Source: Acinonyx jubatus | Taxonomy: Eukaryota > Chordata > Mammalia > Carnivora > Felidae | Reading direction: 5' to 3' | NCBI RefSeq assembly: GCF_027475565.1 | Contig: NC_069384.1 | Coordinates: 103,573,501 to 103,637,500 of the forward strand | DNA length: 64,000 bases | In this document: piece after piece, positions 55,131-64,000 of the stretch | How the letters are laid out: each line of letters starts with the position of its first letter | How positions within the stretch are numbered: the first letter of the stretch is position 1 | The notes under the pieces: model-generated | Told to the model about the DNA's origin: nothing | Database searches by the model: none | The model's input: only the letters and a program-made list of their open reading frames with translations | Program-made: the position numbers and the translations under genes

Positions 55131-56916
55131 AAGAACAAATGCACTATAACTCTGATAATGTTCACAACAACAAAACTACTGCTACTTCTACTACTACAAC
55201 TCTGAGCATCTCCATGAGGCTCCTGCTCTCCTTCGTTTTATATACGTTGCTTCTTAGCATTACGACATCACTGCAAGATATTTATCATTATCCTACTTCT
55301 CTTGAAGAAGAAAGGAAATGCCAGGAGCTGGAGTTCAGGCACAGCCTGCCCTCCCGGCACCCCACTGCAGCCCTTCCTTCAGGGAGAACTCTGGTCGGGT
55401 CAGCCTCTTCTCCCAAAGGGGGAAACCCAGGATGAAAGCTCAGGTCCTCTGGGAGCACTGAGGAAAGGGCTGAGGGAAGAAGCAGGACTGCATTGCTTGG
55501 GATGGAAACTACAAATGCCAGGCAGGGTAGACCCTGCTGTCTCATGAACATGTTTTTCTCTTAGGGAAGCATTAGTATTCTGGAACAGCCAGAACACTCG
55601 TGCTTGCTTGTAAAAAAAAAAAAAGCATGGTAACTTTTTTATTGAAAAAGTCTAATGAGACGAAGGGAGGAAAAGGAAGAAAGAAGTTCTCTTCTGCAGA
55701 GAGAGGAAAGAGAGAAGGAGTCTAAGGAAAGAGTTTCTAGAAAATTCATTTAGTCACCTGAACTATTTTAAATAGCTACTTAGCCCTTTCCAGCTGATGG
55801 GAACTGCCGGGTTCTGAACATCCCAAAGACAGTATTTTAGAGAAGCCCAGTACTCCAGGCCATACCAGCACACACAAACTTGACATCTCTGTCATCAAGG
55901 TCCTTGGGCAGGCCCAGGTGAGAACAGACAGGATGATAATGGGACACTCCCATCCATTCACTCCTCCAACTGCTGAAAGTTCCATTGAGGCCACTAGAAT
56001 ATACTTGAGGAAGCCAATTTCAGTTTAGTTAAGACAGGTCAAGTTTCATGAAGATAAGTTTTTTTGGAATGCCAATTTTGTGCCAGGCATGCAGGATGCA
56101 AAAAAGATTTAGTCTAAAGGGGTCTCATTGATTTAATTGCCTACAGCCCAACATTTGCTGCCACATTGTAGCCTGAAGCCCTTTGCCATTACTAAGCATC
56201 TATTCAAATAAACCTTCTCTCTCACTATCTTGGACCCAAGGTATCCCCGCCCCCTACAAAAGGGCCATATTTTCCATTAAAACAGTGTCTTTGAAACATA
56301 TAAAACAGCATTGGAAAATAAAGTAGAATGGGAATAATATCATAGTGCAGCATACGTTATGAGTAAGCACCATCTTGTGAAAGTTACGTTTAGTTATATG
56401 TGTATATGTGTATACTGGGATGTGATGTAAAATAGATTTCTCACCATGGGTCATGGTTTTAAAAGTTGGAAAAGCACTGCCTTAAGGGAGTCCTCCAGCC
56501 TCTATTTTCCCAGCTCTCCTCTTCCTCAAGCCAGACTCCACTATCCCTTCCTTCTGGAGGTCATTGTGGTTTTGTGCCTGCTTCTGAGACTCAACATTTC
56601 AAATGTTCCTTCCTTCCAGGAGCTAACCAACAAACGACTAGTACTTTGGTCCCTGTTCCCCATGCTCACTACCTATGCCAGCTCATCCCTCACTCTTCTA
56701 CCCACCACACATACACACACCGGTCTGTGGCCCGAAGCTCCAGCCTGGCCAGAACACTGGATGTCTTGGTCATCCATGTAGGGGTGAATCAAGAGGCTAC
56801 CATATACACAGGTCCCTTTTGCATTTGCAGTAAAACTACTGTCAACCTAATAGCTATTACTTTACAAGGTCTCCCCACTGGTTGCAGAGAGTAATGCTTT
56901 AAAAAAAAAAAAGCAG
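55131..56916. other. Unassigned non-coding block
   Basis: A (CTA/CAA)-rich stretch at 55165-55200, an A13 run at 55612-55624 and an A/G-rich stretch at 55655-55735. Overlapping frames of 87-142 codons at 55139-55551 and 56446-56894 lie on different strands and frames with no recognised domain, so I do not call genes. Confidence 0.4.
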
Positions 56917-57112
56917 GGGCACCTGGGTGGCTCAGTTGGTTAAACATCTGACTCTTGATTTCAGATCAGGTCATGATCTCACAGTTCGTGAGATTGAGCC
57001 CCACGTTGGGCTCTGCGCTGACAGCGTGGAGCCTGCTTGGGATTTTCTCTCTCTCCCCCTCCCCCCGCCCCTCCCCGGCTCTCTCTCTCTCAAAATAAAT
57101 AAATACTTAAAA
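56917..57112 (+). mobile_element. Carnivore tRNA-Lys SINE
   Basis: Sense SINE: 'ggggcacctgggtggctcag', 'tgactcttgatttcagatca', 'ccacgttgggctctgcgctg', tail 'aaaataaataaatacttaaa'. The 'actcttgattt' insertion and short middle mark an older carnivore type. The insertion lies beside an A-run, so the TSD is not clear. Confidence 0.93.
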
Positions 57113-57324
57113 GAAAGCAAAGTCTTGCCTAAGGGGGTGGAACCTGATCCTTACAAAGGGTCAAGAGCGCAGACTGGCCATTTCTCAGGATTTCTACAGA
57201 AGGCTCCTCACCCTGGCTTCCCAGCCCTGTCTCCTAATGCATGCTTCTTTGGACATTTCAGTGTGTAACTGCAGAATTTGATCCTAGCCACAAGCTTCAG
57301 CTCCCCACCTGGGGTTCAGTAACT
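57113..57324. other. Unassigned spacer
   Basis: No recognised element. Confidence 0.4.
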
Positions 57325-57535
57325 AGAACTAATATTTCTTGAAGGCTTACTGTGAACCAGATGCTATACGAAGCACATCATCACCACTATTCCACATATG
57401 CTCACAGCCTGATCGTGGGCGGGCAACATTTCATCCCCATTTTACAGACAAAGAAACAAACGATTCTGTGGCTGGCCCAAATTCGGTGGGATTTGAACCT
57501 GGCCAGCTGGCTTCCATGCCTGCAAGCTTGATACT
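57325..57535 (-). repeat. MIR SINE, antisense
   Basis: 'actaatatttcttgaaggct', 'tactgtgaaccagatgctat', 'tcatccccattttacagaca', 'aagaaacaaacgattctgtg' and 'gtgggatttgaacctggcca' follow reverse MIR. Confidence 0.78.
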
Positions 57536-58289
57536 ACATCAAGCAGGTCTGGGATAGCCTCAGGGACAGTTGGCAAGGCTGCCACATATGGCTGTGCAGA
57601 TTATGTACTACACAACTCCAGGGGATGTCATTCACATTGCAATGTATGGAGTTGCTCAGTGTGCAACCTGCACATCTGTGTGCAGCAGCTCAAAGAGTTT
57701 AATTGGGCTCATACAATTCTTTGCTTTTCATCAATTAACTACTGACTGGGACTCGAGTTGTTTGAAGAGGAAGTGTCTGTGGAACAGGGAGGTATTTCAT
57801 TGCTTCTGTTTCTCTTCCAGGCAAAATTCTTCTTCCCTGCTCTAGATTAAAGTCTTAGGAAATGTGGGCAATGAGGAGAGCCCCTGTTTGCTCCCTCTGC
57901 ACAGTAGCACGGAGGCTGGGAGGCAGGCGGAGGAGGAGAATGGGCCCTGGGAGATGCTAAACTGAGCAGGCAATCAATCATCTCAGAAACTCTTTCGAGT
58001 TTCTTCTGGCTTTATTTTGGGCATTAATTGGAAATGTCTGCCCCTTCACAGAGTCTGTTTTCTCACCAGAAAGGAAAGAAGGTTCCAGTTGAGCCTGGGG
58101 ATGCTGAGAAGGGATGTGATAACTTTTTAAACTATTGGCATTATCCACTGCTTCTTCCTCCAAAGCCTCACATTGGGATGCTTGTATATGTGACCTGTCA
58201 GCCCTTTCATCCTGGGCTCCCTTCTCTGGAGACCACCAAGAAGGGGTTGGAGAGAATTTTATAAGGGTGTCCAATGTCTGGCTTATTTT
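57536..58289. other. Unassigned non-coding sequence
   Basis: A 91-codon plus-strand frame (57570-57845) and overlapping frames at 57978-58274 have no recognised domain. No repeat assigned. Confidence 0.4.
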
Positions 58290-58345
58290 TATTTTTTTTC
58301 CCAGTTTTTAGCTTTATTGAGATATAATTATATATATTTGGCTAA
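58290..58345 (-). mobile_element. Short L1 3' end, antisense (tentative)
   Basis: 'agctttattgagatataatt' followed by AT-rich sequence resembles the antisense L1 3' terminus ('tttattgaggtataattgaca'). Confidence 0.4.
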
Positions 58346-58619
58346 TACAAAATGGGAACACAGGCTCTTCTGAGAGCTGCTCCTGGAAAAGTGTGGGAGG
58401 GCAGGGACCGAGTTCTGCCTCGATCCCATAGCACTGGCTCAACAATCTTGCTGGGATCATAATTAATTGCTCAGAAAAGGTTTGTTGTTACTGGAAACGA
58501 GATGAGGGTAAAAAGCCTGCACTAAAGAAAAATAATTTTAAAATTGGTTCTGCTATGGAGAAACCATGGATCTGAGACCTATGGTTGTACACACTGTAAC
58601 CTAACCTGCGCTCCATTAC
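58346..58619. other. Unassigned spacer
   Basis: 58405-58485 ('gggagggcagggaccgagtt', 'caacaatcttgctgggatca') is faintly L2-like. Otherwise unassigned. Confidence 0.35.
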
Positions 58620-58770
58620 GTAGGCTGGGCTCCAAATCTCAGTTTATTTGTAAAATAGGAAAATAGGGATAATAGCAACATATTAATGATAGTAAGCTGC
58701 ATCATGGGATTGTGATGGAGATTTAAAAAGATAACGCATGTAAAACACCAACACAAAGTGCAGGGGGCAG
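58620..58770 (+). repeat. MIR SINE, 3' half
   Basis: 'atctcagtttatttgtaaaa', 'taggaaaatagggataatag' and 'gggattgtgatggagattta' then 'gtaaaacaccaacacaaagt' follow the sense MIR 3' half. Confidence 0.65.
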
Positions 58771-59601
58771 GCACTTCTGAGCAAGCATCTGGTCCATGGG
58801 TGACACAGAGAGAAATGCCACCCCCCCTCCCTGAGCTCAGAGGAACGTGGGGTTGGAGATGTGACCAGCTGATCTCAAAGGGACTTGTTTCTTATGTGCC
58901 TCTTGTATCTCAGCTATTAAAGGATGTTCAAAGGTATTTGTGACTATCTGATTTTCAATTTATATACTATCTTTAGAACCTATGCTGTCCCCCACCAAGG
59001 TCTGATGGCACTGTAACTGCTCGATTCAAGGGAGTTTTCATTATCAAAGGTTGCCCACTTAAGAAGCGTCCAAGGATTTATAAAAAGTGAAGGTGATATC
59101 TGAAATTTAAAAGAAGTAGCTGTTAGACCAAAGAGACCATGACTACTTGATTTCTTTAGTTCATAAGGCAAAGTATGAAAGTTTAGCTTTCTTAATAGAT
59201 ACTTATTTGTGTTCCTCCTTTCCCTACCACTTCCCCCTCTTCCCATTCTCACAGCCTTCCCCCCTAAATAATCATTTTGTAAACTCAATTTTTAAAAATC
59301 TGGTTACTTTGGATCCATTTCTCTGATTGTTCAGTTGATAATATAGTCTGCGCTAAACTGAAGTTTTCCTCATGCTATCTATGCTAAAAGGACTTTCTGT
59401 TACTAAGAGTCATGGAAAGAAACATGCTTGCCAAGGGCATGGACAATTTAGTACTGGCCTTTAGAAAATGCATGATGTTAATTACAGATCAAAGTTACTA
59501 AGGCTTAAAGTAGAAGAGAGATGGTTATCAATGAATTTTCTCTGAGAGTAAAACTTTCCCTAGGATTATCATGTTACAGATTACAAAATGTTAGTCTGAG
59601 G
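58771..59601. other. Unassigned non-coding sequence
   Basis: No recognised gene or repeat. A 102-codon minus-strand frame (58980-59288) has no recognised domain. Confidence 0.4.
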
Positions 59602-59760
59602 CAGTGATTCTCAACCCTGGCTCCATGTTAGAATTGCCCGGCAAGCTTTCAGAAAATACCAATGCCAGAACCTGACTCCCAGATTTAGTTTGGGGTGGGG
59701 ATCAGATATTGTATTTAAAGCTTCCCAGCCAATTGCAATGTGTGGGCTAAACCTTTCAGT
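59602..59760 (+). mobile_element. MER5-like hAT relic
   Basis: Begins 'cagtgattctcaaccctggc', then 'atgttagaattgcccggcaa', 'ccagaacctgactcccagat' and 'ttggggtggggatcag', a diverged MER5-type element lacking a clear right end. Confidence 0.65.
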
Positions 59761-59771
59761 ATAATCTATAC

Positions 59772-59955
59772 TCCTGGTTCTCAAACCATTAGAATCAAAG
59801 TACTAGAATCACCTGGATGGTCTGTTAAAACACAGACTGCTGATTCCTACCCCAAGGTTTTGATTCAGAAGATCTGAGATGGGGCAGAGAATGTGCATTT
59901 TTAACAAGTTCCTAGGGGATGCTGATGATACTAGCCACACTTTGAGGACCACTTG
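59772..59955 (+). mobile_element. MER5A element
   Basis: About 184 bp, well preserved: 'tcctggttctcaaaccatta', 'agaatcacctggatggtctg', 'ttaaaacacagactgctgat', 'gagaatgtgcatttttaaca', 'agttcctaggggatgctgat' and the right inverted repeat 'cacactttgaggaccacttg'. Confidence 0.88.
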
Positions 59956-60126
59956 TACACCCAGTTGCTCATGATGCACATTCAGGTGCCCTCTGTATTG
60001 TATTAGAGTTTTCTAGAGCAACAGAGCCAACAGGATATAAATCTGTGGGGGATGTGTTCCAAGACCCCCGTGGACGCCTGCAGCTACAGACAGCAGCAAA
60101 TCACGTATATACTATGTTTTTTCCTA

Positions 60127-60564
60127 GACAGTTGACCCTTGAACAATGCAGAGGTAGGGGAAATGACACTCTGTGCAGTTAAAAATACACATATAACTTT
60201 AGAATCACCAAAAGTTTAACTACTAATAGCTGACTGTTGATGAGATGTGATAACATAAACAGGTGATTAACACATATTTTGTATATGTATTATATACCAT
60301 ATTCTTAAAAAAAATCAATTTATTTATTATTTTAAACTCAAGTATAACTAACAGTGTTATATTAGTTTCAGGTACACAATATAATGATTCAATATATACT
60401 ATATTCTTGCAATAAAATAGGCTAGAGGAAAGAAAATGTTATTAAGGAAATTATGATAAAGAAAAAATACATTTACAGTACTATACTGTACTTTTCAAAC
60501 AAAACCCATGTACAAAAAAGCCGTGGACCTGCACATTTCAAAACTGAGTTGTTCAAGGGTCAGC
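60127..60564. mobile_element. MER2 (Tigger-type) element split by an L1
   Basis: Left end 'cagttgacccttgaacaatg', right end 'gttgttcaagggtcagc', forming the MER2 inverted repeats. Internal 'gattaacacatattttgtat' and 'cagtactatactgtactttt' are typical. It lies between TA dinucleotides (60125-60126 and 60565-60566) of the host element 'ccta-tacatacatacc', so its insertion site is exact. Confidence 0.85.
60307..60392 (-). mobile_element. 5'-truncated L1 (86 bp) inside MER2
   Basis: Antisense L1 3' end: T-rich tail side 'tttattattttaaactcaag', 'tataactaacagtgttatat' and 'tagtttcaggtacacaatat', 'aatgattcaa'. TSD of 16 bp with one mismatch ('tatatac', then c/t, then 'atattctt') at 60291-60306 and 60393-60408. 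Confidence 0.85.
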
Positions 60565-61396
60565 TATACATACATACCTGTGATAAAGTTTAATTTATAA
60601 ATTTGGCACAGTAAGAGATTAACAACAACTAATACCAAAAATAGAACAAGAATAAAAATATACTGTAATAAAAGTTATGTGAATGTCCTCCTCCCCCCAA
60701 ACATCTCATTGTACTGTATCTGCCCTTCTTATGATAATGATGTGAGATGATGAAATGCCTAGTGATGAGATGAAGTCAGGTGAATGACAGGCATTGTCAC
60801 ACAGTGCCAGGCTACTACTGACTTTCTGACGATATACAGCAGAAAGAGGATCATCTGCTTCTGGACCTTGGTTGACTGCTGGTAACTGAAGCTGGGGAAA
60901 GTGGAATCGCATTAAGGTGGGAAGGACTACTCGATATAAGAGGGAATTTATTATAGGAATTGGCTCACATGGTTATAGAGGCCAAGAAGTCCCACAACCT
61001 GCAGTCTACAAGCTGTAGAACCAAAAAAGCTGGTGACATGATTCAGAGCAGGGCTAGGGATAGAGAGGGAAGGCTGCTGGTATAAGTCCTAGAGTCTGAA
61101 GGCTCGAGAACCAGAAGTTCTATTTCCCAAGGCAGGAGAAGATGAACATTTGCACTCAAACCAGAGGGATTTGTCCGTCCTTCCTCCGCCTTTTTGTTCT
61201 AGTCAGCCCTTCTGTGAACTAGAGGGTGACGCCCACCCACATTGGTGAGGGCAATCTCTTTACTCAGTCTATTGAATCAAATGCTCATCTCCTCCAGAAA
61301 TACCCTCAGACACACCCAAAAATAATGTTTTGCCAGCTATGTGGGCATCCCTTCGGCCAATGAAGTTGACACATAAAGTTGACACATTAACTATCC

Positions 61397-61565
61397 CAAG
61401 CCTTATTTTTTCTTCTCGCAGTTTGTCCACTCTCCCCCACCCACCTATCTTATGTTCCTCTAATAAATACACAGTGCTCCTTCTAGTCTATAGGTCTCTG
61501 AACACCTTTCCTTTTGCCTGCAACACCTTCCCCTGTCACAAAACACACTTCTTTGACAAGAGGCT
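61397..61565 (+). repeat. L2-like fragment (tentative)
   Basis: 'ctgaacacctttccttttgc', 'ctgcaacaccttcccctgtc' and 'acaaaacacacttctttgac' resemble the part of L2 near 'ctgcctggaacaccctcccc'. Confidence 0.35.
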
Positions 61566-62610
61566 GTAATTCAATTTTCACTCATTGGCATTAGGTTTCC
61601 TCCAGTAAATGTAAATTAGGGAACTTGCACTGAATTTGTTAATGTTAATATATACACTTCTACAACATGTAGCTTTTCATTAAATGGGATTTTACCTCCC
61701 ACAATAACATAAATACAAAAATAAACTATGGCTCCACTTTTTTTTCAACACTTGGGATGGTTTAGTACATTTTTTATATTACGTCATTATAAGCCTTAAA
61801 AATACCCTAATTTGTAAGAAACAAATAAGGAAACATAACTGCTATATTATTAACGATGGAACCACAGATGTGACATTGAGTCAGTGTATATCAGTATAAG
61901 TAAATATAAAATAGATTCTAGGTCTCTCCACTCTCCACCCACACTCAGCCAGAGACTCATTTCTCTCCTGGTGACTTTGCCTCTGGGGAAAGGGCACAGT
62001 GCTGATCAGGAAAGAGATGAATGAAATGCCCTTTCTCCTGCAGTTTCTGTGCAAGTTTCCTGGTCAGTTAGCGCCTTATTACCCTTTTTGGCTCCCATTG
62101 CTTCTATTAAATCCCTTCATATGGGCCAAGTAAAAACAGAAAAGCAAATAAAGCTCAAATGATGGAATAGGAGACTCTGCCCAATTTAAACTTTGTTTTT
62201 TTTCACACCGAGTTAGTGATTTTAAAAGTAAGGGAAACTCTTACAAGGTCTGTCAGAATTGAGGTCTGAAGCAATTATTTTTGCACCTTATATCCCACTG
62301 TAGCTTGTTGAAGTGAATAATTTTGATGTGTTTTTTTGTGAGCAAGGGACTGCTGGAAAAATATGATTAAAGCATTCTATCTATTCTCTCTCTCTCATCT
62401 ATCATATAGTATATATTCCTCCTGTTGCAATGAAACTAGCTTTAATTTTCCTGTCCCAGGATTTGTCCATCTAGAGAGAAATGATCTGAGGTGGAGAATT
62501 GATATTTGAAAGACTTTGTCCAAACAGTCAGAATAGCTATAGCATACAGAAGTAATTAATACAGTAAGTAATTAATGCTCTAAGTGATAGATATGTGTGT
62601 ATCATATACT
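61566..62610. other. Unassigned non-coding block
   Basis: AT-rich; no recognised gene or repeat. Confidence 0.45.
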
Positions 62611-62614
62611 ACAC

Positions 62615-62822
62615 ATATGTTACCTTATTTAAGCCTTACAAAACAACCTTGAGATATTACATATTGTTATTGTACATATTATTATTCCCATTTTACACAT
62701 GAGGAAATTGAGGTACACGAAAGTTAAGCAACACACCTGAAGTCAAGCAGCTAATAAATGGCAGAGCTGAGATATGAGCTCAGTCCATCTCTAGAATCTA
62801 TGTGCCATACTACCATTCCAAC
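62615..62822 (-). repeat. MIR SINE, antisense
   Basis: 'tgttaccttatttaagcctt', 'attattcccattttacacat', 'gaggaaattgaggtacacga', 'aaagttaagcaacacacctg' and 'aatggcagagctgagatatg' are clear reverse MIR. Confidence 0.87.
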
Positions 62823-63530
62823 CTGCTTCTTTGGTTAGCTGAATCTGTGTAACTACATGGTCATCTAATAAAAAGAAAAATAGTAGAATGACCTAGACAA
62901 TAGAATTTTCACTTTTCACTGAATTGTGTTGCTTTAATCTACACCTAGTATCAGCTGGTCTCCTTTACACCCCTAGCTAAAAAACCATCAGAGCAGTGTT
63001 GTGGGGGATGGGTGTGGTGGGTAGAAAGGTTATAATAGCCTCTCAGATGAGACCCCCCTGAGATCTGTTGGAAGATGGGGATGGAGAGTGAGGTGTTCTT
63101 TTTTTTTTGTCATTGTGATATTCTTGGTCAGAAAAACCCTATCTGACCTCCAAGACTTCTAGGTCTCTAGGGAGATGTGCAGCTCAGGACCTAACCCAGA
63201 GACATGGTCCCCTTGGTGTGAGTCTATATTAATGCCCTTGAGGTCATTTACTTAAATTTAATCAGATCTGAGGTAGGATTTTGGAGGTGGGGAGAGACGT
63301 AAAAGCTTGTGTCATCCTTGGGGTGTGTATGTGAGTGTGTGAGTTGGTAGGAATAGCGGGGAGAGTTCTGAGGGGAGCCCTAACAAAAAGTAGAAGACAG
63401 ATGGCTGTGGGAATAGCTGAGTGAGAGAAACCCCCCACCATGTGTGACCTCTGTTTCCAGCAAGTCTATTTTCCATATATTTGAAGAAAACACCTCCCAC
63501 ACCTGGATCATCTTTAGAATCCACTGTGTT
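62823..63530. other. Unassigned non-coding sequence
   Basis: Purine-rich around 63000-63100 and a (TG)-rich patch at 63320-63342. No recognised gene. Confidence 0.4.
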
Positions 63531-63534
63531 CCAA

Positions 63535-64000
63535 CTCCTAAACAGTCCTCAAGTTCCAATTTAGTATCTTTTCCAGAAAGCTTCTTCTGACTACCCTCCC
63601 CTTCTCTGAACACCACTAGGGTTCCCTCACCATTGTTTCCAGGTGGCCTACACTGAACCCCCACCAGAGAGTCTCTACAAGTCCAGATTCTCTGTTCCCA
63701 TCAATAGATGCTCTGATTCTGTAGGTCTGGGATTGGGCCTCACCCTTGAAAAACCCCTCTCCCCAAATGAGTGTTAATTATCTTTCTAGGAAGTGGTGTG
63801 CTGGTAAAGTGATTTGCCATAAATGAATGAATAAATAAATGCCCAGATTTTCATGATATAAATGCCCCCACCATCACTGATTGCAAGTCATAAGCTTAAC
63901 AACTGGCTCACAAGATGCTTGCATATTTAACAATTGGCTTTTGTGAGCTGGTACAGACTGCTGTCAGCACACTAATGTAAGGCAATTTAGAAATCTCCAT
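63535..64000 (+). repeat. L2-like and MER5-like remnants (tentative)
   Basis: 63540-63640 ('agaaagcttcttctgactac') is L2-like. 63708-63740 ('gatgctctgattctgtaggt', 'ctgggattggg') matches a MER5 core phrase. 63820-63840 is a short '(aatga/aata)' run. The remaining bases to the window end are unassigned. Confidence 0.35.

Larger units (their letters stand above)
60038..60934. mobile_element. Tigger/pogo-like MITE split by MER2
   Basis: Left part 'tgtgttccaagacccccgtg', 'acgcctgcagctacagacag' and 'atatactatgttttttccta'. Right part 'tacatacatacctgtgataa', 'agtttaatttataaatttgg', 'cacagtaagagattaacaac', 'gtaataaaagttatgtgaat', 'gatgagatgaagtcaggtga' and 'tggttgactgctggtaactg', ending near 'gaaggactactcg'. 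This is a Tigger-type element flanked by TA. The exact family name is uncertain. Confidence 0.72.
59997..61396 (+). repeat. Outer ancient repeat split by Tigger-type insertion
   Basis: Left end 'tattagagttttctagagca' and 'acagagccaacaggatat' (to about 60037). After the insertion it continues 'agagggaatttattatagga', 'attggctcacatggttatag', 'cctttttgttctagtcagcc', 'cccacccacattggtgaggg', 'caatctctttactcagtcta' and 'aagttgacacataaagttga'. This is a common eutherian repeat (wording 'ggttctccagagaaacagaacc ... ttggctcac'), whose family name I cannot give with certainty. Confidence 0.75.

Noticed and set aside
56446..56894. Overlapping 111- and 142-codon plus-strand frames
   Set aside because: Two different frames over the same bases, no domain, and composition typical of pyrimidine-rich non-coding DNA.
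1..64000. CRISPR arrays, operons, phage or bacterial mobile systems
   Set aside because: No regularly spaced repeats and no dense coding. The repeats are mammalian retroposons.

Overview
The window reads as non-coding nuclear DNA from a carnivore, most likely a felid. The main evidence is a set of about 20 copies, on both strands, of a tRNA-Lys-derived SINE whose head reads 'ggcgcctgggtggctcag' and whose body has the cat-type phrase 'gctctgtgctgacagctc', followed by a CT-rich stretch and an (AATAAA)n-like tail. Most copies have visible target-site duplications (TSDs). Older eutherian repeats (MIR, L2, MER5, Tigger-type DNA elements, MLT1-type and ERV1-type LTRs, old L1 pieces) fill much of the rest. 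I found no protein-coding exon, no tRNA or rRNA gene, no CpG island and no CRISPR array. Every open frame is short, has no family I recognise, and several simply translate SINE or microsatellite sequence. The window is therefore probably intergenic or inside a large intron.

Layout: 1-8 kb, an L2 3' end with an embedded (CA)n tract, a MER5-type element, MIR pieces and a Tigger/mariner-like MITE. 8-13.5 kb, two SINEs nested in one target site, an old L1 broken by a SINE and a MIR, a (TG/TA/CA) simple-repeat cluster, and antisense L1 broken by two SINEs. 13.5-20 kb, L2, a possible retroposed mRNA 3' end, a 140-bp TTTC/TTCC microsatellite, and an L1 broken by a SINE and an MLT1 LTR. 20-31 kb, old LTR remnants, antisense L1, MIR, L2 and five SINEs (one young). 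31-37 kb, MIR, a long L2 carrying a small retroposed insert, and an ERV1-type LTR placed in antisense L2. 37-41.5 kb, the most repeat-poor block. 41.5-57.2 kb, eleven more interruptions by SINEs or L1, including a MER5 element split by an L1, plus a candidate second LTR. 57-64 kb, MIR, two MER5-like elements and a four-layer nest of transposons at about 60.0-61.4 kb.

There is no gene system to describe. The interest lies in the insertion history: SINE-in-SINE, L1-in-MER5, insert-in-L2, LTR-in-L2, and L1-in-MER2-in-Tigger-in-older-repeat. Repeat family names come from remembered consensus phrases, not a database search. SINE calls are firm; subfamily names of older elements are tentative.
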